From the NCBI GenBank assembly GCA_963969495.1, contig OZ018331.1:148744321-148808320 (forward strand): a DNA stretch of 64,000 nucleotides, read 5' to 3'. The first letter of the stretch is position 1; every line of letters begins with the position of its first letter. This document shows positions 22,401 to 32,829 of the stretch, piece after piece. Origin of the DNA: Ceratothoa steindachneri (lineage: Eukaryota > Arthropoda > Malacostraca > Isopoda > Cymothoidae). The position numbers and the translations under genes were made by a program. Under the pieces are notes generated by a model, which ran no database searches, had not been told where the DNA came from, and saw nothing but the letters and a program-made list of their open reading frames with translations.

Positions 22401-22440
22401 TAAAGCTGAAGCTGTGCTGATATTAGAGTTTTCGCTTGTT

Positions 22441-22521
22441 CATCAGTGGGTTTTGACGGATGCGGATGACCTTTGATAGGCCCTTGTGGCTGTTGTCATC
22501 CGTGAAATTATGTTATGTTAA
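22441..22521 (+). mobile_element. Solitary CR1-A 3' end (~80 bp)
   Basis: Only the last part of a CR1-A copy is present: GACGGATGCGGATGACC, TTTGATAGGCCCTTGTGGC and ATTATGTTATGTTA, the same 3' end seen at 19248-19312 and 24717-24794. It abuts the hAT C-terminal fragment. Confidence 0.82.
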
Positions 22522-22795
22522 CATTACTTTTTACTCTCTCGAAGTCTAATTGCAGTGGTTTCTCTATGCTCAACTCATGACTGGCAATCCCTTTTCTTTT
22601 CAGAGCATTTTTAGTGTGCAATAAACTTATAACACTAGTACTTTTCAAGCTGACCCTAAGGTCTGTTTTAATCTTTCTCAAATGACTAAATAGCATCTCT
22701 ACTGAGGTATCAGAATGCGGAAATGATAAATAACAGCAGACTACCTTAGCTAGATTGGGGAATTTGGATTCCCTTAGTTCATTTTTCAATAAAAG
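22508..22795 (-). pseudogene. hAT transposase C-terminal dimerisation region
   Basis: The sequence reads FPNLAKVVCCYLSFPHSD, TSVEMLFSHLRKIKTDLR and SVISLLHTKNALKRKG, the conserved hAT C-terminal dimerisation motif (FP.L......L..P.S....ER.FS). The usual Arg of the ER pair is a Met here. The upstream part of the same gene lies at 24797-25235, across a 2-kb CR1-A insertion: NLADYEWRELSLD on that side continues with NHLLLKNELRESKF on this side. The tail ends at the solitary CR1-A 3' end. It is a fragment of a nested, dead hAT copy. Confidence 0.85.
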
Positions 22796-24794
22796 ATGAT
22801 TTTCCAAAACTGGGAGGAATATTCCCCTATCAAATATGAAGGGGTTGTGAGAGAAACTGATGAGGAAATAGTTGAGGTACTAAATGGTCATTTTGCATCA
22901 GTATTTACAAAGGAGAAACTAAATAGTCTTATGTATAGTACTCATGGGTCAGGGAAAGAAGTGTTTACTACCATTAGTGTGGATTGGAGGATGATAAAAG
23001 AACCAATAGGTGAGTTAGATACTACCAAGGCCTCCGGCCCTGATAATATTCATTCTAGGATACTTAAAGAAGGGGTAGAAAGTATCTCAATAGCTCTGGA
23101 GAAGTTGTATACTAGGTCACTGGAATATGGAGAAATACCCGATGATTGGAAGAGAGTGAATGTAGTCCCCATTTTCAAGAAGGGTAGAAAAGAGGATCCA
23201 AATAACTTTAGACCGGTTAGCCTAACTCCTGTAGTCTGAAAAATTCTTGAGAAAATAGTTAAAAAAGGGATTTGCTAACATCTAGAGAGGGAGGGGTTAA
23301 TCAGCGATGCTCAGCATGGGTTTAGATCAGGTAGATCATGTTTGACTAACTTACTAGACTTTCTGGAGTTTGTAACAGATCAAGTAGATAAGGGAGAGAA
23401 TGTAGATATAATTTACTTAGATTTTAGTAAAGCATTTGATAAGGTACCACATAGGAGACTAGTTCATAAATTAAAAATGATTGGGATATGTGGGGGTGTT
23501 TCAAATTGGATAGCTGAGTGGCTGAAAGTCAGGAAGCAAAGGGTAGTGCTAAATGGTGTAAAGTCAGAGTGGAGGGATGTTATCAGTGGGGTTCCTCAGG
23601 GATCAGTTCTCGGTCCATTATTATTTGTCATCTATATAAACGATCTTGGGGAGGCAGTTAATAATAAAGTGTCAATTTTTGCGGATGATACCAAATTAGC
23701 AGCTGTAGTTAAAGATATTGATGATAATTTTAAAGTGCAGGGGGATTTAAATAAATTGTTATCCTGGGCACATAAGTGGCAAATGACTTTCAACCTTGAT
23801 AAGTGCAAAGTTATTAACATGGGAAAAGATAATAGAGAATTTAACTATGAAATGGATGGGCATTGGCAGAGCTCAGTAGAGGATGAGAAAGATCTAGGAG
23901 TAGTAATAGATAAGTCATTAAGTTTTTCTAAGCACTATATTGAAGCAAGAAATAGGGTAAATAGAGTGCTGGGTTTCATTAAGAGAAATGTCAGTTACAA
24001 AAGTAAGGAGGTTATTCTTAAACTCTATAACTCTTATGTTAGGCCATATCTAGAGTACTGTATACAGGCATGGTCCCCACATTTTAGACACGATATTAAC
24101 CTTCTCGAGTCAGTGCAACGGAGGGCAACAAAGATTATTCCTTCCCTGAGGCACCTTGAATATATAGATATGTTCTCGTTCGAAAGGAGGTGTGTGAGAG
24201 GGAATATGATTGAGCTCTTTCAAAAATTTTCTGGGATAGATAAATTGGATGTTAGCAAGTTTTTTGAGTTAGATGATGGAAATCGGACTAGAGGTCACCA
24301 CTTGAAAATTAAAAAGCAAGGGTGTAAGTTGGATTTAAGAAAATATTTTTTCACCAATAGAGTGGTAGACTTCTGGAACAAATTGCCGCAGAGGGTAGTA
24401 GGTAGTCCAAATTTAAATGTATTTAAGAGTATGTTGGATGAGTTTATGGGAAGGGAAGGTTGTGATGGTTCCTAAGTTTTGTATATATTAATATTGTTTT
24501 TATATATCTATAGCTGCATGATTTAGTTCTTAACAAGCCTTGATTGGTGATACCCTTGTTTGTGGACGTAATCCTCTGGATGTAGTTTTCCTGGGAGTTT
24601 GGGTGCCTTAAAAAAAGAGGCAGTTTAACTTGGATGACCTATGATGAGCCTGTGTGGCTTTTGTCATCTGTTATATTATATTGTGGGGGACTTTGGTGAT
24701 GGTGCTTTTTGTGGGTAGGTTTTGACGGATGCGGATGACCTTTGATAGGCCCTTGTGGCTTTTGTTATCCATGAAATTATGTTATGTTATGTTA
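22796..24794 (+). pseudogene. CR1-A LINE ORF2 (RT and C-terminal region), near-open copy inserted in a hAT element
   Basis: One frame runs from 22796 to the natural stop after 24475, about 560 codons, with only two stops inside: TGA near 23238 where the family has Cys (VVxKILEK) and TAA near 23277. RT blocks are all visible: SGPDNIHSRIL, NNFRPVSLT, HGFRSGRSC, YLDFSKAFDKVPHRRL, GVPQGSVLGPLLFVIYINDL and SIFADDTK with the catalytic DD. The C-terminal part has VRPYLEYCIQAWSP and RRCVRGNMIELF, and a short in-frame loss after LRHLEY. Its endonuclease and ORF1 are missing (5' truncation at 22796). The 3' UTR ends in (ATGTT)n at about 24780-24794. This is the best-preserved RT of the family here and the likely youngest. 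Confidence 0.88.
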
Positions 24795-24796
24795 AT

Positions 24797-25235
24797 CCAA
24801 ACTCAGCTCTCTCCACTCATAGTCTGCTAAGTTTCTATCACACATTTCTATGTTTGAGGCAAGGTAGAGTTTCAAATAATTTCACCAGACTGCTTGGTTT
24901 TCTGTTATAAACGCTATCTAGTTTCAGAAACTCTAATGCTTCAAAAGGCCCTGTTATAAACCTAGATCTAATTTGATCAACTAGCTCAATTAAGAAGGCC
25001 TGACAACTCAGTTTAAATTTCTTAATTCCTTCAATGTCCTTTCTTATGGGATATTCGGAAAGGGCGTCAGTAGCGTGAATACCAACGTATAGTTTTCTTT
25101 GATGGATACTCTTAGATTTTCATTGTGAATATCAACTGTAAATGGGTTACACTTTCTTACATACTTGAGGCTGATAAAATCACTGATGATATCGCACAGC
25201 AATTTCTTTGAATGACCATGTAAATATTTTTTTTT
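24797..25235 (-). pseudogene. hAT transposase middle region, upstream of the CR1-A insertion
   Basis: The reverse complement from 25235 gives CDIISDFISLKYVRKCNPF, then after a one-base shift near 25075 GIHATDALSEYPIRKDIEG, IKKFKLSCQAFLIELVDQI and GPFEALEFLKLD, and finally NLADYEWRELSLD at the CR1 junction (one stop near 24846). This is the stretch preceding the dimerisation motif in hAT transposases. Its continuation is 22795-22508. The upstream side is cut at 25229-25242 by the poly(A) tail of the RNase H-bearing LINE, which inserted here as well. Identification rests on continuity with the C-terminal motif. Confidence 0.7.
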
Positions 25236-26860
25236 TTTTTTTAATTTTATAAAGCCCATCTGGCAACTGCCCACTTGGGCATAAGTCGCCGAAAAACACG
25301 ACAGCCTAGAACAAGGCTGCTTTAAAATAAAAATATGAAAACTTAACAATGATAGAAATTGGAAAAACTTAACAATCAGGAAGCAATCTCCGGCAGCGAG
25401 GGGAGGTCCCCCTCAACCAGGTGCAGGAGAGTGCAACCTACAAACAAAACAATAACAAAAAAAGAACAAATAAAGGGGAGAAGCCCGGCTTCCACCCAAA
25501 AGTCAACAAGTCCACAAGTCAATGTGCACGAATCTGTCCCGAGTACAAGGGACAGGCGGTAGCGACCCCACCCATCCCCGTACCGGGACAGGCATCGTGC
25601 GCGAAGATCACCCAGACTGGGACATTTGACAGGAATGTGCTGAACAGTCTGTGGCGCGATGCAGTCGTTGCAATAGGGCGCAGGCGAGCGCTCCATCAAA
25701 TAGCGATGCATCACATGAGTGTGTCCGATTCGGAGATGACGGAAAGCAACTTGAAGCCGCCGCGGCATTGGGTGATAGGTCCATGGGAACAGTCACGGCG
25801 CAATGGCACGCAACTTTAAGTTCCCTTCGACCGTCTCCCATCTTCTTTGCCAAGCAGTCCGAAGAGTTGCCCGTATTCCTGCCATGTAGTCGGTATGAGG
25901 AAGAGAAACGCTGGTCCGGTCGCAGAGTCCTCGCGGACTCTTTGGCGCCCTCATCGGCGCGCTCATTCCCCACAATTCCTACATGTCCAGGAACCCAGCA
26001 CAAGATAATCTCGACATCTGCACGGCTCGCAAAAACCGTGGCGTCACGGATATCGCGAACCAGGGGATACGGAGATTCCAATGCCCCGAGAGCACTCAGG
26101 GTGCTTTGTGAGTCGCTATAGATCACAATCCGGTCTCGAACCCGGGCACGTCGCGTAATCTCTCGTACCGAGTGGTGTATTGCCACCAGCCGTGCCGGGA
26201 AGGCAGACGCAGCACCTAGTAGAGCCCCGCTGACTTCAAACAGAGGGGATACGGCGTGGAAGCCGACCCCCTCTTGGGACTGGAGCCATCCGTATACACT
26301 GGCATGGTTCCAGCGTGACACGATGTGTGCTCCAAAAGGGTCAAACGCAATACTCCCGGCGCAGTACAAACTTTGGGAGCAGAGGCGTGGCAGCAAATAG
26401 CCAAATGTGGTACCCTCCATGGTGGCGTCCTGGGCAGAACCAGGGGCGCCACCGGCCCAAGAGCTATATCTACCTCTCGAAGAAGTTTCCTGGCCCTAAA
26501 CCCAAAGGGCTTAGGGTATGACTCGCGTCTCTCGGTGGCATAGGCACCATCGAGATCAGCTGCGAATGCAGTGAGAGCTGTTGGCGACTGAGGGAGGCGC
26601 CGGGCTCGCGCGTACAGGGGAGTGATGCACTGCACGCGGCGCAGAGCGAGTGGCATCTCCCCAGCATCTACCAACAGGCTCTCAATGGATAAAGTGCAGA
26701 AGGCACCGGTCGCAAGGCGAAGGCCGGTGTGGTGGATCGAATCCACCTTCCGCAATAAACGCTCGGCTGCGGATGCATAAAACTCGCATCCGTAGTCGAG
26801 CTTCGAGCGAACAAAGGATCGATAAAAAAGTAAGGCAGTAGCCCTATCAGCGCCCCAAGC
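25229..26860 (-). pseudogene. RNase H-bearing LINE (copy 1): thumb, RNase H, cysteine tail and poly(A)
   Basis: The segment continues the RT at 26869-27752. It has the thumb part (ALLFYRSFVRSKLDYGCEF, LARARRL equivalents) and then RNase H: MPVYTDGSSPKRG, IVIYSDSQSTLSALGALE and WVPGHVGIVGNERADEGAKE, so the metal-binding aspartates are present. The acidic residue of the second motif reads FPARLVAIH, where the other copy has FTAELVVIH, so Glu is lost. The tail has LQVAFRHLRIGHTHVMHRYL, YCNDCIAPQTVQHI and KCPSL, the C-C-H-C layout typical of I/Jockey-group LINEs. The 3' end is an A run (T run at 25229-25242 on plus). Several frame changes occur (near 26420, 25975, 25770). Confidence 0.85.
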
Positions 26861-26868
26861 GCTGAACG

Positions 26869-27752
26869 TCACGGAACGGAGAATGTCCATGGCGCGGGTA
26901 CAAGAGACCCTAAGGCTGTGAATATGAGCCTCCCAGGTGAGGCGTTGTCGAATACAAGACCAAGGAAACGGTGCGACTCCACCACATCCAGGCGCACCCC
27001 ATTAAGAAACAAATCTGGGTCGGGGTGAAGCCGTGGATGGCGGCAGAAGTGCACCACCTTAGTCCTGGCCAAGGAAAACCGAAACCTGTGCGCTTCGGCA
27101 TAGCGAGAGACGAAGTTCAATGCCTGTTGGAGTCGACGTTCCAGAGTTGGCATCTGGGCCACACCAAAAGAGATCGAAAGGTCGTCCACGTAGAGCGTAG
27201 CGAGAACATCTTCCGACAGCACCGAGGTGATGCCATTGATGCTCAGAGCAAAGAGTGTGACATTGAGGACACTTTCCTGTGGGACACCCTCTTCCAACTC
27301 CTTTGGGCCGGAGAGGGCTCTTCTCACCCGTACGCGGAATCGACGATCTCGCAAAAATTCAGATATAAACATTGGGAGGCGTCCCCTAGCCCCCATCGTG
27401 TGGAGAGTCTCCATGATACTGTATCGCCATGCGGTATCATAGGCCTTCTCCAGATCGAAAAAGACCGTGGCGTAGTGCTGTCTACAAAGGAAAGCCTCGC
27501 AGACGGCATTTTCTAGTCGGAGCAGAGCATCCGAAGTGGAGTGGAACTTGCGGAAGCCGCACTGTGCGGAAGGCAGATGGCCTCCGCTGTCTAGGAAAAA
27601 GGCTAATCTAACATTTACCAATTTCTCCATCAACTTGCACACGCAAGAAGTTAGAGAGATTGGGCGGAAACCGGTCGGAGTAGAGTGATCTCTCCCCGGT
27701 TTGCGAAAGGCGAGCACAGTAGCGATTCGCCAGGAGTCTGGGAGAAGACCTA
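26869..27752 (-). pseudogene. RNase H-bearing LINE (copy 1): reverse transcriptase
   Basis: RT blocks run in order: LPDSWRIATVLAFRKPG, GFRPISLTSCVCKLMEKLV, QCGFRKFHSTSDALLRLE, VFFDLEKAYDTAWRY, GVPQESVLNVTLFALSIN and TLYVDDLSISF. The catalytic YVDD and the D of FFDLEKAYD are intact. The frame is open for about 290 codons and shifts near 26925 before the thumb. The copy is 5'-truncated: at about 27752 it joins a CR1 RT fragment, and ORF1 and endonuclease are absent. The clade is I/Jockey-like with RNase H. The related copy at 34211-39735 is in opposite orientation and has lost its catalytic box. Confidence 0.87.
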
Positions 27753-27900
27753 CCTCTTCTAAACCAATGCTTAGCATCATCTATTAACCCACCATTCTCT
27801 AGATGGTCAGAAATCCCCTTCTTAACTATTTTCTCAAGAATTTTACAAACTATGAAAGTTAAGCTAAGCGGCCTAAAGTTATTCGGGTCTTTTTTTCTTC
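27753..27900 (-). pseudogene. CR1-A RT fragment joined to the RNase H LINE
   Basis: The reverse complement gives RKKDPNNFRPLSLTFIVCKI, LEKIVKKGI, DHLENGGLIDDAKHWF and RRGRS, matching 23190-23345 of the plus-strand CR1-A copy (KKGRKEDPNNFRPVSLTPVV...HGFRSGRS). Only about 150 bp survive, between the RNase H LINE and a (TA)n tract. The reading frame continues from here into the RNase H LINE in a third frame, so no useful fusion protein results. Confidence 0.85.
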
Positions 27901-27901
27901 C

Positions 27902-27904
<3 letters not shown>

Positions 27905-27964
<60 letters not shown>
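27905..27964. repeat. (TA)n microsatellite
   Basis: About 60 bp of uninterrupted TA. Confidence 0.97.
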
Positions 27965-27970
<6 letters not shown>

Positions 27971-27984
27971 TTCAAGACGGGTTC

Positions 27985-28120
27985 GTAACCCTGACATAAA
28001 TCGTGAGATTGCTACTCCTGCTCTCCCGAGCGTCTTAAAATCAAACTCACGAGGTTCATTCACTTTGCTTGCCCATCGGAATCAGGTCTGTAAATTGAAT
28101 TGTAATTTTGTACCTAAATA
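27985..28120 (-). repeat. Repeat shared with 20941-21075 (solitary LINE 3' end or SINE-like unit)
   Basis: Same blocks as the 20941 copy, ending in CCCATCGGAATCAGGTCTGTAA. A GGGTTCGTAACCC hairpin-like stretch lies at about 27979, next to the (TA)n tract. Confidence 0.5.
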
Positions 28121-28188
28121 TGTCCCAAAAGTATACCGAATTAATGGGGGATTCTTTGGTCATTTACAGACCCTCCCAACTCAGTTAT

Positions 28189-28580
28189 AATCTATTTATA
28201 ACACCAATAATCTATTTAACCAATCAATAATTCCCAAGCAAATTACCAAATTACCAATTACTTTTTATAAATTATCAATCTATTTACCAAACTACTGTAT
28301 TTACAAATTACTATTTAACAATCTATTTAATAATCTACTTAAACATATAATCTATTTATGTATCCAATTTAATACATATAATCTATTTATCAATCAATAT
28401 AACTATCAATCCAATTTCACTAATTATGAATCAAAATAACTATCAATCCTATTTAGCTATATATCAATCCATTTAACTATTTATCATACCATTTATAATA
28501 TTTACTCGAGTAACATTCAACTATAATCTATTTAATATTTATCAATCTAATTATCAATCATCATATGTTTTACTCTAATT
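28189..28580. repeat. AT-rich quasi-periodic block built on AATCTATTTA
   Basis: The core AATCTATTTA or ATCAATC(C)ATTTA recurs more than ten times at irregular 20-40-bp spacing, mixed with ACTATCAAT. Very low in G. No coding content. The following 28581-28884 shows nothing further. Confidence 0.65.
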
Positions 28581-28884
28581 CTCGTTAACTCGTGCAAATT
28601 TAAACCACACGCGTAATTCAATCCAATCATAACTGCCCGGTATAATTTCCCTTTTCAATCAAAACTGTTTATTCCATTATATATATTTTTCGTAACTCTT
28701 TTTTTTAAATACACGTATTCCCACGACGTCGCCGAGATTTAGGCCTAACGAAATTTCGTCTGCTGGTATTTAGATTTCACGTTAGCATTTAACTTCATTC
28801 CCTTGAATAATTTAATATAGTTTTTAGGTTTATTGTGACCTGAGCTATCTAGTGTATTGGCGCAATATACACCTAAAACCCTAT

Positions 28885-29035
28885 AATATCTTCTCAAGAG
28901 CTACTGCAATACTATCCACACCTTCTTTGAGTAACCTAGAATGAATGATGTCTGGGCCAGACGACTTACTAGTATTTAACTCCAATATAAGCCCTTTAAT
29001 TATTTCCCTGTTCACATTAATGATATTCAACACTA
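28885..29035 (-). pseudogene. CR1-like RT fragment (N-terminal RT)
   Basis: The reverse complement reads NREIIKGLILELNTSKSSGP, DIIHSRLLKEGVDSIAVALE, matching the DNIHSRILKEGVESISIALE part of CR1-A RT (about 23000-23105). About 150 bp remain, with no catalytic residues. It lies beside another CR1-like fragment of different subfamily. Confidence 0.75.
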
Positions 29036-29039
29036 CTTA

Positions 29040-29560
29040 TCATCAATTAATCAATCTGTACCTTCACCAGGGCTTGAATGTCCCTTACCAGGTACGAGGA
29101 CCATGACTGGGCTCCGGAGTCCAGAATGGGGTGGGCTAGGAAGAAGTAGAACGGCAGCAAGATGTCCCTGGATAGCACACTAAAGTTCCTTAGGATGATG
29201 CCCAGTCTGCTCTTTGCCTTTTCAGACACCGTTGCTACGTGGGTTGAGGATTTGAGGTCGTCTGCCATAATTATTCCAAGGTCCAATTCCTGGCGTGATT
29301 TTCCCAGCCTACTGCTGTTCAGCTGGTAGTGAGCTCATTGGTTGTTGCGGACTATATGCGTGGTCTTGCACTTGTTGGAGTTAAACGTCAGTATCCACTT
29401 GTTACTCCATGCCTCCAGGCGTTTCATGTCCCTGTGGAGGGCAGAGCGCCTTCGGTCTTTAGGATTCTGCATACTTTGGCGTCGTCCGCGAAGAAACTCA
29501 CGGTTGATTCAAAGCTGGAGACTACGTCGTTTACGTATACCAGTTGACCAAAAAACAATT
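29040..29560 (-). pseudogene. CR1-like RT fragment (catalytic box to C-terminal region)
   Basis: From 29560 the reverse complement gives VYVNDVVSSFESTVSFFADD (RT catalytic box, DD intact), AKVCRILKTEG, then a frame change, a degraded stretch, and 29286-29047 with DLGIIMADDLKSSTHVATV, SRLGIILRNFSVLSRDIL and HPILDSGAQSWSSYLVRDI. This is the RT-thumb order of CR1-like LINEs. The stretch between has stops. Subfamily differs from A and B. Confidence 0.72.
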
Positions 29561-30779
29561 TAAAGATTAAAGGGTTGCCATTTAAATGGGAATTTATAGG
29601 TTAATTCCAGAATCATGGAATACAATACAGAATTTAAATAATACATATGATTAAGACTGCCAATGGTATAGGTTTCGAGTCTATGCACCCCATGGGTATC
29701 GATTTATTAGCGATTTGTCATGTTTCCCCCGACAAATACAATGGACCTTGAGGTCCGAGCGATTTGGAATGTGAACCATTAGAAAGAGCGGACAGAAATA
29801 CCATAGAACCTATATTTTTATTTATCTCAGTTTAATAGTTAATTTTTAATTAATATTTAATCGTGTCTTTAGGCCCTATGTCTTTTGTTGTTTTTTCTGT
29901 TTGATCTTGTTTTTTACCCATGAAATTCGCCCCAAAGGAAAATTGACTATAGGTTTCTATACTAACTTTTCACGCCCTTTTGAATGGTGTAAGCCATGCT
30001 GCTCTCCGCCCCATAGAATTTGAGATATTGGCCGAAATGCATTGATTGGAAAACATGACCTCATCTGTTGTCGTTAAAAATAATACCAAGCTAATGAAAA
30101 TTTGATACCCTACTTATACTAAGGTGTTCTTTACTTGGTCCAAGTTTCCCCCCCCCCCCCAAAAAAAAAAAAAAATTTCCATATTAAAATCAATTAAAAC
30201 TTAATAGTGCCTAGAGAAAATAGACTAGGAATCTCGCGCTTATTTTCCCTCACGTAACCTGGTCCGCCTTTTCTATTTTTTTTAGTTTTATAATCGTGGC
30301 ATTATTATTTTTGAAGTATTTAATTTTTTAATTATTCAAAAACTATTATTTAGATCCATTTTTGTGTTTTCCATCATTTGTATTCTATAATGTCCAGATT
30401 TCATATTCCTATCTCTAATAGTGACGTCACAATCGACGTTTAAACGCAGAAAGTGTGACTTTGATTTCTCCATACTAATTTAGTGCACTTTAAACCGTCC
30501 ATCGACTTTGAATACGGACTCTGACGAGAGGGGCGGATCCAGTATAAAAATTTAGGGAGGGCTAACCAAAATTTCCTCCCCTGAGAAGTCTGAAGTATAA
30601 CACTTAACTAAAGAAAAGATTTTTCAGATTGCTTCGTATTGTAAAATAAAGAAATATAACTATATAACAATGGCAATATAAAAATAGCATTATAAATATA
30701 GCAATAGCAAATATGATATTCGCTATTTATTATTTAACATGAGCATTAACCTCCTATTTCTTTGGATAAATAGGTTGAT
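29561..30779. other. Unassigned non-coding sequence
   Basis: AT-rich, with a C11/A13 homopolymer junction near 30150-30175. No ORF or element end was recognised. Confidence 0.3.
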
Positions 30780-31532
30780 TACACTTGATTATACTTTTGC
30801 CGCACTCATTAAAGCAGCAAGATCTCCGTTGGTGACACTGAGCAGATATTTGATGTTGAATGCGGCCGGAAAAGTATCACTCCTAAATCGGTTCAGCAGC
30901 TCAGTCAACACCTGGTCAAGGAAAGGAACGCAGACAGATCGGCCATAATATTCTTCAGCTGTCTGGAATGGTCCAGTTGCTCGCTCCGTTTGTCGCTTGC
31001 AAATTTGAGGCACTGGAATGGTGTCATGTGATGAACCTAACTTATGAAGAAGCTCCTCTGCCTTCTTGAAGACGCCATAGAATCTGATCAGAACAGCCTC
31101 CCGGGTATTTTTGAGATACGTCACGACTTCATTAATCATGGCGTATACTGAAGTTACGTAGGCAAATAGAGGCTTGTTCGTTCATTGAAATGACAGTCAT
31201 CTCGGCCATCATGATAGCAAAAACTCCAGAAACGGATGAAACCACCTTCTCTAGTACCAGCTGGCCTGCTAACCAAGATGTAATAATTTAAACTTCCTTC
31301 CTTACAATATAATAATCTTTGGGTATGTATGTGTGTATGACACAGTGTATTTGTGAAGCGAAATGGATAGAACAAAGTTAGGAAGGGATAGAGAAAATTA
31401 AAAAAGGAGAAGAGGGTAAAGATGATTAGAGACTGAGGAAACAAATAAGGAAGGTTAAGAAGATAAGATTAATGTAATGTTTTATTTCTTTATTCCCGAT
31501 TACTCTATTCTATGATCCAATCTCAATAGTTG

Positions 31533-31600
<68 letters not shown>

Positions 31601-32453
31601 TGATTAGAGTGAGTTCTTGTCTAAGGTTGTGAGGAGCGCCATGAGGTCAGAATCGCCACCATTGGCAAGGTAGCGCAATAGAGGTTAGAAGAATCTTTCT
31701 CCAGTCAAGCTGGGAAAAAAGATATCCAAAGAGCCGTCATCACTGTGGTGTCTTCGAAGGGGAAGCAGGTTGCGATCGCAGAAGAGAACACACTCGATTA
31801 CTGGAACTAGCAAATGACAATTACTTTCAACTTGTTCTTGCTTCTTTGTGGCAATGATTGCGTCGATGGCCTTCGAAGGTCGTGCATGATGTTGAGGAAG
31901 GCTTCCATTCAGATCATGGGTGCAGTGTGGTAGCTTTGCTGGTTGTGACTTGTTAAAACTTCAAGGGCATTCTTGTACTTGTACATAGGCTCCAAAACGA
32001 GACATCCAAGTTTAACCTGATCTCAGTCCCGGCAGAGACTCCGGCGAAAAGCACACAAGCAACGCACGATCCTCCATTTTTCGAGATTGAAAACTTGAGC
32101 TATGGGTATGTTGGGCACCAGGTAGGCTGGAACCGCCTCCTTTGACAACCCTCATAGTTCGAGGAAGATCCTCGATAGCTGGGGTTTTCTGGTGGATGGT
32201 GGCCATCTTCTTATCATTTGTTCCCTTTTTCCCAACGAAATTAGCAATGACAAGTGGAGGTGCTTGAGGAGCTACCACTGCAACTACCGCCTTCCTGCGA
32301 CGAGTGAGGGACACTAGCAGTCTTAATCTTCTTCAGAGCATCTACTTCTGTGGTGACATTGTCCTGTTGAACGCGTTTAGGCCGTGGATTAAAACATGCA
32401 GTGATATTTTGAAGTTCACTTGATCGCTTCACTTCACTATACCTGAGAAACAA
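30780..32453 (-). pseudogene. DUF4371/hAT-like transposase-derived gene (52 kDa repressor-like), broken
   Basis: Pieces in several frames follow the order of the animal DUF4371/hAT-like proteins often labelled 52 kDa repressor of PKR inhibitor. From 32453: a Ser/Lys-rich start (NPRPKRVQQ), then near 31990 MYKYKNALEVLTSHNQQSYH, near 31800 VIECVLFCDRNLLPLRRHH with DDGSLDIFF, and at 31139-30789 EVVTYLKNTREAVLIRFYGV, VPQICKRQTERATGPFQTAE and EYYGRSVCVPFLDQVLTELL. A (TA)n tract (31537-31598) splits the middle, and several stops occur, so no full protein can be made. TTTGTTTCTCAG at about 32446 is a plausible splice acceptor at the first coding exon. The upstream minus-strand promoter at 32590-32790 points into it. 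The family call rests on motif order; the catalytic core is too worn to judge. Confidence 0.6.
31537..31598. repeat. (TA)n microsatellite
   Basis: About 62 bp of TA inside the DUF4371-like pseudogene. Confidence 0.97.
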
Positions 32454-32589
32454 AATTAATTAAAAAAAATGCGGCCTATAAATATAAAACACGTTAAAAC
32501 AAATAAGTGAGATCGGTGAGCTGCTGATACGTTAAAACAAACAACTTTAACCAGAAACTTTAACTTTTTAACTTAATAACACGTTATTG

Positions 32590-32790
32590 TCTTGATGTAA
32601 ATTCACTTAGCAATCACAGCTAAATGCACTTCTTAATTAAACGACTGCACACGAAGCGTATTAAACTCTGTCTTCCCTTACCTCGGCTGAATTCCTTCTT
32701 TATACCACTGACAGCATTTGAGAACTTCCCAAGATATTCCAAGCGCGCGAACAACTAGAATCCGCAAAAGTTTCCAGAATATTCTCAAAA
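32590..32790 (-). promoter_or_regulatory. Heat-shock-type promoter and leader (HSE, HSE, TATA)
   Basis: Read on the minus strand: AGAATATTCTGGAAACTTT at 32788-32770 gives GAA-TTC-GAA-TTT at 5-bp steps, a strong heat shock element. GGAATATCTTGGGAAGTTCT at 32741-32722 gives a second, slightly imperfect four-unit element. TATAAA follows at 32704-32699, about 20 bp on. The expected start would be near 32672. The next 100 bp form an A-rich leader lacking early ATG bias, like arthropod hsp70 leaders. GCGCGC flanks both elements. The arrangement drives toward the DUF4371-like gene. Confidence 0.65.
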
Positions 32791-32829
32791 AATCTTCGCG
32801 CGCACAAACGCGTATAGTTCAAAAGATGA

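Noticed and set aside
25421..27516. Several plus-strand ORFs of 60-180 codons
   Set aside because: Antisense of the RNase H-bearing LINE; the GC-rich coding strand gives open antisense frames.
32677..32690. GAG|GTAAGG as splice donor of the gene behind the heat-shock promoter
   Set aside because: It lies only about 15-20 bp after the TATA box, before the expected transcription start.
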